This document shows positions 21,748-34,000 of a stretch of DNA of 64,000 nucleotides, piece after piece (the stretch's first letter is position 1; every line of letters begins with the position of its first letter). The DNA is taken from positions 45,845,353-45,909,352 of the forward strand of contig CM060198.1 in the NCBI GenBank assembly GCA_030549335.1, written 5' to 3'. The notes below the pieces were generated by a model. That model saw only the letters and a program-made list of their open reading frames with translations. It did no database searches and had not been told where the DNA came from. The translations under genes were made by a program, and so were the position numbers. The stretch is from Pontederia crassipes (Eukaryota; Streptophyta; Magnoliopsida; Commelinales; Pontederiaceae).

Positions 21748-23842
21748 ATAATGATAAGATTTGCAGGAAAGTTCTTTTTCTCTATCTCTATGGGTACATT
21801 TGGGAGGTACTTTGTGGTAATCAGGGTTCCTTGTGGAGTAAGTATATTCATCTTATGATCTAGGTTCATTACAGTTAACCCTAATGTATGGGCACACTCT
21901 TCAGATATAAAAGAATGGGAGGCACCGGAATCGAACAATACTGTAGTGGATAATTCAGCTATGGATAGCATATCTCGAATGACCTCGGCGTCATTCTATG
22001 GAGCATCCTAAATTGAAGAGTCTTCCTTGTACTAGCTGTTGTTGTCCACGTCTTGGGCAATTCACTGCGATGTGCCCCATCCCACCGCAGTGGAAGTATG
22101 CTCCAGTCTTCATGCGGCATTTCCCAGCATGGGTCCTGCCACAGGTGTTTCATAAAACCCACTCACCTTGTGCGGGTGGTGCTTGAGGGGCTCTGGGAGG
22201 CTGTTGCCTCTGCTGCTGAGCTGGGCGCCTTGGCGCCTGCTGAGGGGGCCTTGGGTTCTGTTGTTACTGTTGTGGTTGTTGTTGTTGTGGGGGAGGAGCT
22301 TGTTGTGGGAACGGTAGGGCTGTTGTTGTGAACGGTTGTACTATTGAGGCGCTGGGTAAGGGCGGGGCCGATTGTCATGTCGTTGCTGCTGACGGTTGTT
22401 CCCTCTATATTATTGTTGTTGTTGGAAACTCTGCCCTACATTCTGTTGGACCCTCTTGTTCTTCTGAAGGTCCTAGTAGTCCTTTTCTGTTAGTGTAGCC
22501 AAACTGACCGCCTCATCCAGGGTTTTGCAAGTCCCTGGTCTTGTCTAGGACCTCAAGGCGGGGTTCAGCCCGTCAACAAAACACTTCGTTACATCTTGTT
22601 CATCCATAATCAGCCTCGAGTATTTCCTCAATCAAACAAACTTTGTCATGTATTGGGCCACTGTCATGGTCCCTTGCTCCAAGTTCATAAACTCTTTCTG
22701 CTTCAAATCCCTTTGAAACTTAGGGAAGAAGCGAGCCTCGAATGCCTTGCGGAAGTCCTCCCAGGCAATGATTTTGACTTCCGGAAAACTGGTGGCCTTC
22801 TTTGCCTTCCACCATTCTTTCGCATCCTTCTGGAGAGTGTCTCCAGCGAGAGCACCTTCTTGTTTTCAGGGATGTCTAGGATGTCGAACTTGTCTTCTAT
22901 CATCTCCATCCACTGTTCGACTACTTCTATGCCCCCTTCTCCTTTGAACATCGAAGGTTTCGACCTCCAGAACTCTTGTAGCATGCAGGGAAGAGGAACT
23001 TGACGTCCTTGCTGCACTGGTGGTTCAGGTAGAGGAGGAGAAGGTGGAAGTGGAGGAGGAAAAGATGGAGGTGGGGGAATGAAAGGGATCTCCCCTTCAT
23101 TACGGATCTCATTCTCACTGGTGGATGCTTGTGATCTTCTTTGAGGAGACATCTATAAAAAGACCTTGAGAATATTGGAGAAAAAGCATAAAACCAAAGA
23201 TCTTTAATCAAAATAAAAATCTTAGATCATAATTGAGACTTTATGGCTCAATATTCGCTTAAAACAAAAGTCAATCTCATGGTAGAGTTAGTCAAAATAA
23301 AACATAAGCATTCATCTAAGGCACACTAAGGCCTTCCACATCAAGAAACATCAGACACTAATCATTACGTCACGAAGTTTCCCCAGGTTCATTCCCGGGG
23401 TCCTTCTTATGCTTAGGATAATTTAGGCATTCACATTCAAAATGCCTAAATTGTTCACAATAACGACAATACGGCTCTGGATCTTCTTCTTCTTCGTCTA
23501 AAGACAGACATATAAGGTTGCTGATGCGTGCCCCTGCACCTATTCGCCTTATAATCTAAAGTTTTCTCCTTCGTTCCCTTTCTTCAGATGTCTCAGCTGG
23601 CGAGGAAGGTATCACTGGATCATTGCCTCCCACGCTTTCCAAATCTGAATGCTCTTGTTCTTCAGGAGTAGGAGGTGGTGGAATCGCACGGCCCCGCGAC
23701 CACGTCCGCGACCTTGTGCCGGTACTTGCACCTGTTCTTGTTCTTGAGCCGGTGCAGTGGGAGGGTACATGATTGCTTCAGCTACCCAGAACACTATGCT
23801 TCCGCCACGTACCACTCTGGACATTATGCGGCGCGGAGGCAT
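21748..23842 (-). pseudogene. Gypsy gag-protease region of element 1 (decayed)
   Basis: On the minus strand gag appears to begin MPPRRIM at 23842, with a second start-like MSPQRRSQ at 23152. The retrotransposon gag core follows (FWRSKPSMFKGEGG, then VVEQWMEMIEDKF at about 22860-23010), then a Gln/Asn/Pro-rich section (22160-22440). The zinc knuckle has the C..C....H....C type pattern CGRTHAGKC...HCGGMGHIAVNC (22055-22145). The protease (21753-21971) has the catalytic motif LFDSGASHSFIS. The frame is broken by several stops and shifts; the protease runs into the nested LTR after PANLIII. Confidence 0.8.
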
Positions 23843-24032
23843 CTATGAAAATGAGTTATCTCAATAATATAAGTATCATCTACGTGAGAATGTACTTAGT
23901 ACTTACTTGAGGAGTGGAGTCGCAGATGCTTGAGAACCTTATACATGACTTTACTTTGAGCTATGAAACAATATGAACAATAATGACTATGCATGAATAT
24001 CTGCTCTAATATGATCAAAGAGGGAGCCAAGA

Positions 24033-24050
24033 ACTTAGGCTTTCATACCA
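24033..24050 (-). other. Primer binding site of gypsy element 1 (degenerate)
   Basis: On the minus strand TGGTATGAAAGCCTAAGT lies three bases inside the 5' LTR. It differs at two positions from the iMet-type consensus TGGTATCAGAGCCTA. Confidence 0.75.
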
Positions 24051-24053
24051 AAC

Positions 24054-26149
24054 TGTAACACCCCCAAAATCGCCTCTCTGGCCACGTAGGCAGTCAGGGC
24101 TTGTTGCAATAGTTTGTGTCATGTGCAGCGTTCTCCAAGCTCTGTGCCCTTCATCACCTCATCAATTAGGATGCTCACCTACAAAATCCCATTGCAGGGG
24201 AATCGAATACCCATGAGCAAAAAGCCTAGTACATTAGCAATATAAACGGTGAAATAAGGATCCATGATAACTATAGCAACAATATATCAGTGATGAAGAA
24301 TACTATGCTTTGACTTCTATACATTGACTATAATGGATCAATACATCATGCTTTAACAATATCAATATCTGTGCTCTGTTCTTTACTATGACTATGCCTT
24401 GTCTTTATTTTACATTATCTTTACCATACCATGTTTCATACTTTACTGTACCATATTCCATACTGTACAATACTTTACTTTACATTTGCAGTACTGTGAG
24501 ATGCACTACGTCTTTTACATTACTATGGTATCCTTAAAGTTAATTGTCCTATGCGAGCTCGACTTTATTAGATTGAGAAGTTAGAGGTGCCTTTATGAAT
24601 CTGTAAAGCCAGTGAGTCCAAAAGGAAAAAGGGGTGCGACGATGCGTCACCCAATTCGAAATGCAGGTGGAAGAGGACCTGCTCCCTAGGAACAGTGGTC
24701 ATTTAAGAACATGTAGGTTCACTGTCTCCTCAGTTAGCTATCTGTCCCTCTAGCTCAATACTATATTCTATGGGGGAAGGATTGTGACCAATGCATCATC
24801 CTTTTTCAAGATACAAGTGGGAGAGGACATGAAATCCCAGGAACAGTGGTCATCAAGACAAGTAGCTTCGCTGTCTCCTCAGCTAACTACCTGCCCCTCT
24901 TTATACCATATTATAATCCTTGTTCCATACAATGAGGCGGCACATAACAATCCCGTTCTTTATCTTTACTTTACTTATCTTTTCTTATCATGTAACTTAT
25001 GAATCAGAACCCAACTGGACATTAATCTCTGTACAATAGGACTCAGCCAGTATAGGTGAACTGATTAGAATCTCCGATTATGATTTATGAGTGGATCAAC
25101 TCGGTTGGTTCAGACCGATGGGTGTGACTGAACCGGTCGGCCTGAACCAACTAGTCTGACTGGACCAGTCGACCGTTCCCAATGGCATCGGTTGACCGGT
25201 CCTCTTGGATCGGTCGACCTGATTCTTTGTCAGGTGTCCGTGGATCGGTCGACCGCATGCATAGGGCCGGTCGACCGGTAACTCTGGGATTGGTCGACCG
25301 TCCTGGTGGTCAGTCGACCGGTTGTAATATCATGAAGACACACACTACGCGTCGGATCGGTCGACCGTTCTGAAGGTCGGTCGGCCGATCATGAAGTCAG
25401 ATATGTCCGTTGATAGATAGATCGGTCGACCATCTTGGAGAGGCCGGTCGATCGATCGATGAATTCTTCGCACAGATCGGTCGACCGTTCTATAAATCGG
25501 TCAACCGGCGGCCTTCTTCTTCTTCGCACGATAAAACAGGGCCGCTGGACTTCTTCTTCTTTTCCGGCGGCCTTCCGGCCATCAAACGATGATGATGAAA
25601 ATACGAAAAATGTAGATGGAATTCTCAGGAACAAAATGCATTATTCCTACGCATCAATTGATCAACATTTCATCGTCTAGGGATTTAAAAATGCTAAGGT
25701 ACCTTAACATTGTTGTCGGTTGGAGTTCGCTAGAGTTTTTCGTGTCGCCTGTTCGATCATCAGTCATCTTTGACCGATGGGAAGGGGCGTCTGGTCCCCG
25801 TGAGTGCCGCTAGGAGGTCGTCGTGGATCGATGGGGTGTGGTCGTGCGTCAAATCATCCGACGTGTCATCCCTGCTCTGCTTCGCTGCTCGTATGTCCGC
25901 TCGATCGTTGAAGAAGAAGAGGAGGACGGGATGGTAACCGGCGAAGTATCCAAGGGGGTGCGAGGGCGCCCCCTTCTCGCCCCTTTATAGCATCGGCCGG
26001 CCAGAGGGCTGGCCGATCGCGTCCCTCCCCTGGTCGGCCGTTTCCTCTTTCTCCCTTTCCTTTTTTTTTAATTCGATTTGAATTCCTATTAATGCATTAA
26101 TTCCTATTGATTTTCCATTAATTGCCTTATGAAGATTGCAGACATTACA
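24054..26149 (-). repeat. 5' LTR of gypsy element 1 (complete)
   Basis: The 2,096-bp LTR is bounded by tgtaacaccccc (24054) and gcagacattaca (26149) on the plus strand. Read on the minus strand it starts TGTAATGTCTGC, has a TATA box CTATAAAGGGG (about 25980-25990), and downstream of it a 0.4 kb array of GTCGAC palindromes (25090-25515). Confidence 0.85.
25090..25515. repeat. Array of CGGTCGACCG-type palindromes
   Basis: Nine exact GTCGAC cores occur at about 25169, 25213, 25248, 25271, 25293, 25313, 25361, 25424 and 25480. Most sit within cggtcgaccg, with related variants between them (cggttgaccgg, cggtcaaccgg, cggtcgatcgatcg, ggtcggtcggccg). Spacing is irregular, 20-63 bases, so this is a degenerate dispersed motif array and not a strict tandem repeat. 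Confidence 0.9.
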
Positions 26150-26399
26150 ATTATTCTATTTCCCAAATCCAATTATTTTCTATGCAACTAAAAGCCTAGG
26201 ACCCGTTGACGAGAACAAACTATTAATTGTATGCAAGGATTAGTTGTTATGATAGTATATGTTTCCAATTTTAGCATACTTTGTAATACCAAAAAATGGT
26301 AAAACAGTTCTACAAAATGACAATGAAAATATTAGATAATGTCAACACTCACTTTACATAACTTTGATATTGATACATAATATAGATATATTTTCTCAA
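26150..26399. other. AT-rich flank, nothing recognised
   Basis: This is AT-rich sequence flanking the gypsy LTR on the right, starting attat. No coding or repeat signal is seen. Confidence 0.4.
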
Positions 26400-27010
26400 T
26401 TAGTTTAGGATAAAATGACCATCCCCCTAATTAAGTGGGGGACGGTCCCCCTAGGGGCACATCGGACGGATGGATTGGTGGCGGTCAGATAAAAGGGGAA
26501 AAGCGACTCCAACCCTAATTGTTAGCGGCCGGTTCAGAGTTGCAATCCGATTCGATTCGCGGGGTACAAAAGTGGCAAACCTAGAAATTTCCCCTCTTTC
26601 GCGAACCCTAATTCTCTCTCCTAAACCCCGTTGACCGCGGCGCTCCCTGTCATGACGTCAACACTAGAGTCCGAATCTCGCAAGCCAAATCCGGATCACA
26701 TCGCTCAATGCCGGATATCGCGCCCCCTTCGCCGTTGCGTGTGTTGCCCACGAGGACCCTCGTGTGATCTCCGAATCTATCGACACCAGATCTCGCAAGT
26801 CGACTACGGATCTTGTCGCTCGACGCCAATGCATGTGTTGCCCTTGAGCACGATGCCTCGCCTTCGTGTCGCCGTCGAGCCTGCCTCCGTGTCGTTGCTG
26901 ACATTGCCTTCTGTGAGCTGAGACCTGTTTGAGGTGACACTGCCGCTAGAAGTCGAGAGCTATTTGAAGTTGACTATTTTCTTATTTTTTGAATGTCAAC
27001 GAGAGTTGAT
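26400..27010 (+). other. GC-rich, gene-start-like island of unknown origin
   Basis: A sharp rise in GC content, with a leader-like string (gaaccctaattctctctcct at about 26601) and an ATG at 26631 opening 96 codons rich in Arg, Cys and Pro, looks like the 5' end of a plant transcription unit. Within it, 26670-26760 and 26770-26860 are diverged direct copies (tccgaatct, ctcgcaag, gtgttgccc landmarks). The reading frames on both strands show no domain I recognise. It may be a non-autonomous element or a captured gene start. Confidence 0.35.
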
Positions 27011-27371
27011 AAATTGTAATTCTATTATTCTTAGTTTTTATATTTGTGAGGAAATTTGATATCAGGTTTGACTATTATAGATCGATTGTTATGGAAATGC
27101 AGTTTGTTGACTAAAGTATTAAGGTAATGTTCTTATGTTAATCTCACATAATATATACATAGTGGAAGTTATTTTGCATTATGCTCTGAAATTTTGTTTT
27201 ATGGACTGAATTTGAAATCATCTTATGTTAATGGTCCATGTTATGTCATGTCATTTGACTTAGCTAACTATATCGTGTTAGAATATGAGGAGCATATATT
27301 AAGAGTAAGATTATTATTGTTTAAGTACTATATGATGAAAATAAACAATAATCTATGTCAACTCCGAATAA
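27011..27371. other. AT-rich stretch, nothing recognised
   Basis: A small open frame at 27194-27415 is AT-rich and low in complexity and runs into the Helitron-like end. I do not regard it as a gene. Confidence 0.4.
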
Positions 27372-27950
27372 TTTATACTATATTAAAGACAAAGAAGTTT
27401 GCAAGAAGGAGATGATATTTGACATCATAATATTTTGCCATGCGTTCTTAAACATTTTTACAAATATATTTCAAAGCATATATGTATAATAATTAAATAC
27501 GGTGACCATAAAGTACCTACCATCATTAAAATAGCCAATCTAATAATAAATTATTAACCAATTAAATAATTATAGTATTTGAATCAAAATAAATATACAT
27601 TCATTACAAGCATTTTTAACATCATTTTCTAATTACATCAATTTAAAGGTTATAAATAGTTTAGCGTTTTTACGATCATACAGACAAAATAATTTATTTT
27701 TAAAAATAACTTTAAAAAGATTTCAAATTTAATGTATTAATAAAGAAAGATGAAATGTACTACATATATTGGAATCTAGAATTACTATAATTATTGTTTA
27801 AGAAAATTAATTTAAATGAATCAAATATTATGGACTATATAAATATATAAATCTATTTATAAATATATGAATCAAATATATTATTGTTTAAGAAAATTAA
27901 TTTAAATGAATCAAATATTATGAATCAAATATATAAATCTATTTATAAAT
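27372..27950 (+). mobile_element. Helitron-like segment, copy 1 (5' end)
   Basis: It begins TTTATACTATATTAAAG followed by gaagtttgcaag and gatatttgacatcat, a pattern seen at the 5' ends of plant Helitrons. It is about 90% identical by eye to 30277-30760, except for a local duplication (27791-27865 and 27881-27950 share agaaaattaatttaaatg). Its own 3' end was not found. Similarity to the other copy stops at 27950. Confidence 0.55.
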
Positions 27951-30276
27951 TAACGTGTGCAAGCGAATTGCTTCGACAACCAAATGTTATTTATATGAAA
28001 TTTAACACTTTGACATAAATATATTACTTATCAAAATGCAAATTTTAATTGTTAATAGATAATTTTATTGAGTGCGTTATGCTTATAACAAACTGCTTGG
28101 TGGCAAGATCACAAACAATCAGTATATTAACAAACATTTGCCTGCATATTATACGAGGGTAGTTCCTATAACTGATCTTATAGTCCCATATATATAGAAA
28201 GATATGGTGACACGTTGAGGTGTTGTGTGCTTTGCTAGGGTTTCATATAATGCTAACTGAAGTCCTACTTATGGGAAGTGTGAGGTAATTTGGATTTGTT
28301 AGCCATGTGATTGTCATATATAGATATTTATATTTGTTCATTGCCAAATAATATTAATATGCTAAATATTCATTGTGATATATTCCTAATACATAGAAAA
28401 ACTTCCATTATATTTTTTAAAATTACATGAAAATTTCCTTTTTTCACATTAACGTATTAAAAAATAATTAAAGAATAAAAAATTAAAAATTTTCTCTTTA
28501 CATTGTGATTGTGATTTTCGATATACCTTCTAATATAGTTTTTATGATATATGAATCATATATTTATAATGTTGTGACATGCCATATATAAATTTAGTAT
28601 GCAGGTTAAATTACTCCAATTTGATAGAGATATTTATCCCATCTTTATTTGACGTAGGATTAAAGAATGTTAAAGTAGGATCATTATATTTCATACGAAT
28701 TTACATATATATATATATGGTGCATATATTTGGGTTTAATCTCATACTCTTGGATAGTACTATTTTGAATACATTATCTAAAATGATTGATATTTGGATA
28801 TATATTTATAAAACATTACATGTTTGTTATAAAATTTAAATACTTTCTCTAGAAAAAATGAATTTGACCGCAATTGTAGTGTAGATGAAATATTTCTCTG
28901 GTTCAAACTGATGAAGAGAGAGTTTTCAAAGGAGAGGTGGAGGTACAAAAGGAAGCATGCTAATCATCCTGAGATCATATTATAGGTCTTTAAATGATTA
29001 GAATTTGTCTAAATAATTCAGTTTAATATCTCAATTAGTTTTTGAAATGTTTTATTTTCATTATATGGCTTAATTTTAAAACTGAACACATTATTTCAAT
29101 ATATATGGTTTTCACATTCTTTATTTTCTGTCTGTGCAATTCTTTCTTTTGTGATACGAAGGTAAGTATATATAAGAAAGATGAATTATTATTAGTTAAG
29201 CAATGCATGATCATATATTTTATAATTTTCCTTTGTTATGTATTAATATGAGAGATGAATTATTATTGTGTTAATCTAAATTTTATTGACAAAAACTTTC
29301 TTACATTACTTTTGGGAATATCTATGCAACACAATTTAACAGTGATATCAATCAAGCTGTGCAACACAAGTTAATTTCTCATTGGATCTTGCTTCTTAAT
29401 TGCGCTACCTAAAAAATTAAACATAAAGTGCCCACAAGATGTATTGGTTAGTGGTGACAGGTGATCACACTTTGTAGTAATAGTAATACGAATTATAAGC
29501 AAGTGTTCTCCTATTAATAATTGTTATAATGTCATCTATAGATATCATGCTTAGGTTACATATGAAAACTTTCAAAATGAATGCCTGCATAAGATGTCAT
29601 GCATGCTACATGGTTCCATGCATGTAAAATTGACTTACAAGGATAATTACAACTTTTCCATATTAAATCATTTTTTGTAGTGTGGTGGATGTATTAGCCA
29701 TGAGTACGCCAAAAATAAATAATGCTTTTCATGTTCTTAGTTTCTAAAATTTTAATTAGTGAATTATTATTAATTTATTTTTAACCTTCAAACAAGGAAC
29801 ATATCTATTATTCTTACCATTAACTTGCAGCAGTTTAAGAGCCGGGGAATCATGTAATCTATTAGATAAATTGAAATTTTATTCAAATATTTTATTTTTT
29901 ACTAACTACAGAGTCGTTACAAATTAAGGGCTACTAGGAAAAAAATTGTACATGCGAATATGTAATTAGGAGAAAAAATACTGGATTGTCAAGATTAGTT
30001 TTGTAGAGTAATATGGGATCCATGGTAGGTAAAAATGGGGATGATAACTTAATGTGAAATAAATTTTTAGTTTAAATTTTATTATGATTTTAGAAAATGC
30101 TATAATATCGTCATACTAGCATCTGTTTTTACATTTGATTTTTTTTATGATAAATAGGTATGATGGTATCATATTACCTTTTAAATATAGTTGTATCATT
30201 ATTTATATAACAAACTTGTGCTATTTCTATGACCATACCATATGAATCTAAATTATAAATATTTCATATTAAACTA
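27951..30276. other. AT-rich region between Helitron-like copies
   Basis: This 2.3 kb is AT-rich with scattered short frames (28579-28839, 29042-29251) that look non-coding. A G/A-rich patch at 28900-28960 and an inverted-repeat arm at 29725-29860 stand out. It may be internal sequence of a larger Helitron starting at 27372, but no helicase or Rep motif is visible. Confidence 0.4.
29725..29860. repeat. Inverted-repeat arm matching 30770-30890
   Basis: The sequence gttcttagtttctaaaattt, then tttttaaccttcaaac, then attcttaccattaacttg is the reverse complement of the segment at 30770-30890, with small indels. The arms are about 0.9 kb apart; the right arm lies inside the Helitron-like copy 2. 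Confidence 0.75.
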
Positions 30277-30976
30277 TCTATACTATAAAGTAAAGAAGTT
30301 TGCAAGGCGATGACATTTGACATCATAATATTTTGTCATGTGTCCTTGAATATTTTTACAAATATATTTCAAAGCATATATGTAAAGTAATTAAATATGG
30401 TAACCGTAAAGTACCTTACCATAATTAAAATAGCCAATCTAATAGTTAATTAAAAACCAATTAAATAATTATAGTATTTGAATCAAAATAAATATACATT
30501 CATTACGAGCATTTTTAGCATCATTTTCTAATTACATCAATTTAAAGGTTATAATTAGTTTAGCGTTTTTACGATCAAAATAATTTATTTTTAAAAATAA
30601 CTTTAAATAGATTTCAAGTTTAATGTATTAATAAAGAAAGATGAAATGTACTGCATATATTGGAATCCAGAACTACTATAATTATTGTTTAAGAGAATTA
30701 ATTTAAATGAATCAAATAAATTAATGATTATGGACTATAAATCTATTTATAAATTTAAAGAAGATGATTTCGAACTCTGAAACCTGTGCCAAGTTAATGG
30801 TAAGAATAATAATTATGTAGCTTATTTGAAGGTTAAAAAAATAAATAATAATTTCTGAAATAAAATTTTAGAAACTAAGAACGTGAAAATAATTATTTGT
30901 TTTCATTATAATCATTAGTAATTATCATTATAATCGATTCATCAAATCGATCATCCGCACATGGCCATCACACTAG
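30277..30976 (+). mobile_element. Non-autonomous Helitron (copy 2)
   Basis: The 5' end is A|TCTATACTATAAAG and the 3' end is CACTAG|T, giving the usual A/T insertion context and TC...CTAG ends. A 7-bp perfect stem (atcgatt, loop catca, aatcgat) lies at 30932-30950, and a catccgcacatggccatcac stretch just before CTAG resembles plant Helitron tails. It is 700 bp with no coding capacity. It shares most of its length with 27372-27950. Confidence 0.6.
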
Positions 30977-31055
30977 TAATCTTTTAATTATAAAGGATTA
31001 TAACGCAACAAATAAAAAAAATGTTAATGGATATCTTCTTAAACAATTTACTCAT

Positions 31056-31063
31056 GTATAAAT
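31056..31063. repeat. hAT target-site duplication, left
   Basis: GTATAAAT, identical to 35043-35050. Confidence 0.9.
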
Positions 31064-34000
31064 TAGTGATGGAAAAACGGGCCGTGTCGTGCCGTGCCCG
31101 TGCCGGTCAACCCGTGTTTGACCGTGCCGCGGGCCGTGTCGTGCTACATGGCCTATTTTGAAAACGGGCCGTGTCGTGCAAAACGGACCGTTTTCGACCC
31201 CGACCCGGTCTAGGCCCGGCCTGATCAGGGCGGCCGGGTCGGGTTGTGCCGGGTGGGGCGGCCCGCGGCCCTTCTTTTTCAATTTCAACTTTTTTTAAAT
31301 TTAATTATTAAATTATTATAGAATAGAGTAGAGTATAATGAGTATTATTATTTATTCTATAATATACAATTGATAATAACTATATAGTTAAAATTTCAAA
31401 TACATTAAGTCCTTAATTCATAATTATTAAGTAAATAAATTTGTAAAATGATTAACTGAGTTTTGAGTAATAACTAATAAGTTATAAGTTATAACTTTAT
31501 ATATAAAAGTAATTGGTAATTATTTAATAAATATATATTAGTAATTAATTGTATTATAGTATTCTACCCAAAGTGAGAGTGACAGTTTGAGAGAGAGAAT
31601 ATAATATATAGTACATTAGTACTATTGTACTACATTATATATAATTTATTGTATAATGCATAAGTAGTATAGATAATTAGGTACTTAGGTATATACTACT
31701 ATACTATAGATAATTAACTACTAATTTATTATATAGTAAAAATAGTAATGGACACCGAGATTAACGTGGTTCTGCTATTTTAGCCTACATCCACGGAAGT
31801 TTTAATGTTTTATTATTAATTATTATAAAATAATCAATAAATGCAAAATTACAAAAAATTAAAAATTACATCTTGTACAAACAATTATTTTATGAAGAAT
31901 TATAAGCGGAGGAGACATCCGTTTCATCATCATCTTCTATGTATGGTAATATTGATTCCTGACCTTGTGTTCGAGTATCTACATCAAACCAATCTTTTAA
32001 TAATATACAAACCTCCATCGACTTAGAGTTCATTCTATTTCTTCTCTCGTCCAAAATTCTGGAACCTGCAGAAAAATATTGTTTTGATGCCACTGTAGAC
32101 ATCGGAACAGCTAAAAGATCTCGAGCTAAGGCGGAGAGAATTGGATACGTACGACAGTTTAATCTCCATTAGGTCAAGACATCGATTTCACTATCACATT
32201 CATTTGGACGTGATAAGTAATCTTGTAGTTCATTATACAAAGGGGCAGCTGAATTGGATGAACCTTCATCCGAGCCTCTTGATGTGCCCCCCTAATAGAG
32301 GACATGAATTTAGAAAATGATCTATTATTGGAATGTTTGGGTGCTACTAGTGGACGTGATGAAGATGCTTGCTCTCTACGTACACCAAATTTTGCTTCAT
32401 AAATATTATATAAGTTATTTATTATATTTTCGTAATCATGATCTGGATTAATAAAATCGTCAGTTTGCAATTCTGGATGACTTCTTATATATTGTTTGGG
32501 AAAACAATTCTTAATCTCTCTGGTGTACCATTTAGGACCAGATCCTTTAAATCTAGGATCCATCATCATTGCTAAAATTCCTATGAGAGGCAAATTATTC
32601 CAATATTCTAAAAATTTTGATTCCATCAAATAAATTATTTCAGAAAAATTATTTGATAATTCACGTTTTTCATTAAATGAAATTGTCATTTCATGAAGTT
32701 GATTAATTATTAAATGTGAAGTAGGAGAATAAATGGCAGATAACTCTAAAGTAGCATTATAAAAAACTTGTAACAATTCCATAACTGCATTAGCAACATC
32801 TCATTCTCTAAAGTACTATTCCATCTCGTAGAGACATCACAGTTAATAACTCTAAAGTAATTCGAGCTGCTGGACATTGCATCACAGTTAAAATATAATT
32901 ATCGAGTGTATGTCTAAATGGAATACATAATTTAAGCATATCGTAAGTACTATTCCATCTCGTAGACACATCAGTGTTTAATTTTCTATAAGGAATATTA
33001 TAACGATGACACATTTCTTTAAATGTTTGTCTCCTAGGTCCAGAGTGATGTATATTTACAATAACTGCTCTAAGAGTTTCAAGTACTCTAACAACTACGT
33101 TTAATACTTTTTTAACACACAAATTAATAATATGACATGCACATCTTTGATGAAAAAAAATTCCATTTAAAGGAGAATTTAATCTTTGAATTAACAATTG
33201 TGCAGCGGAATTATTAGCACTTGCATTGTCAAGAGTAAGACATAAAATTTTCTCTTTAAGACCATAATCGTTAATTACTTTTTCTATCACATTGGCAATT
33301 TGCAAACCATTATGAGGATGCTCAATTTCTTTAAATGCAATAATTCTTTTTTGCACTACCCAATTTGTATCAATCCAATGAACTGTAACACATAAAAAAC
33401 CATCACTATTTAAAGAAGTCCATATGTCACTAGTCAAATTATACATGAATTTAGAATCTAAAAAATAATTAATTAGTTCATTTTTCTTCTTACGATATAA
33501 TTTAATCGAATCTTCTTTAACAGTTTTTCTACTAACATTTCGAAAGGCACCTTGTACATAATTTTGTTGATAATATAAAAATTTTTCATCTTCAGCAAAT
33601 GTGTAAGGCATTTCTGCATGTATAACATATCTAGCTAAACCTTCACACATATGTTCTTGATTATAAGCAAATAAAGAGCTCCCGGCAGTACCACGATCGG
33701 GTGCAACTAGTTGAGTCTGTTGCGATAATTGACCCGCTAAAAATTGTTCCCTAGTAGTTATAGGATGCTATTCTAAATGTCATTTTAAACTACTTGTGCC
33801 CGAAGAAGAGGCGGCAGCATAACTAGCCTTGCAAATTTTACAAATAGCTTTATTTTTTTTTGGATCATTTTCATCTATAATTTTTTCAAAATAATTCCAA
33901 ACTTCACTAGTTAACTTTGATGTTCTTCTTTTTTTACCTATTATCTCACCTTGCGCGGGAGCATCTGAGCTTGACGGACCTGGAGGTGTCGCTGTCGTAG

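Larger units (their letters stand above)
13848..26149 (-). mobile_element. Tekay/Del-like Ty3/gypsy element 1
   Basis: Read on the minus strand: 5' LTR (24054-26149), iMet-type primer site, gag, zinc knuckle, protease, then a nested solo LTR (17410-21747), reverse transcriptase, RNase H, integrase with a chromodomain-like tail, polypurine tract (14229-14245) and a 3' LTR remnant (13848-14228). The LTR pair agrees closely in the shared 0.36 kb (ctggtccccgtgag onward). The left LTR is truncated at 13848, so the element's target duplication cannot be tested. Confidence 0.85.

Noticed and set aside
22163..23003. Plus-strand frames opposite gag
   Set aside because: They are antisense shadows of the minus-strand gag, whose zinc knuckle and gag-core motifs are clear.
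25090..25515. CRISPR-like array
   Set aside because: Palindromic motifs are short, degenerate and irregularly spaced, there are no spacers of constant length, and the context is a plant LTR.
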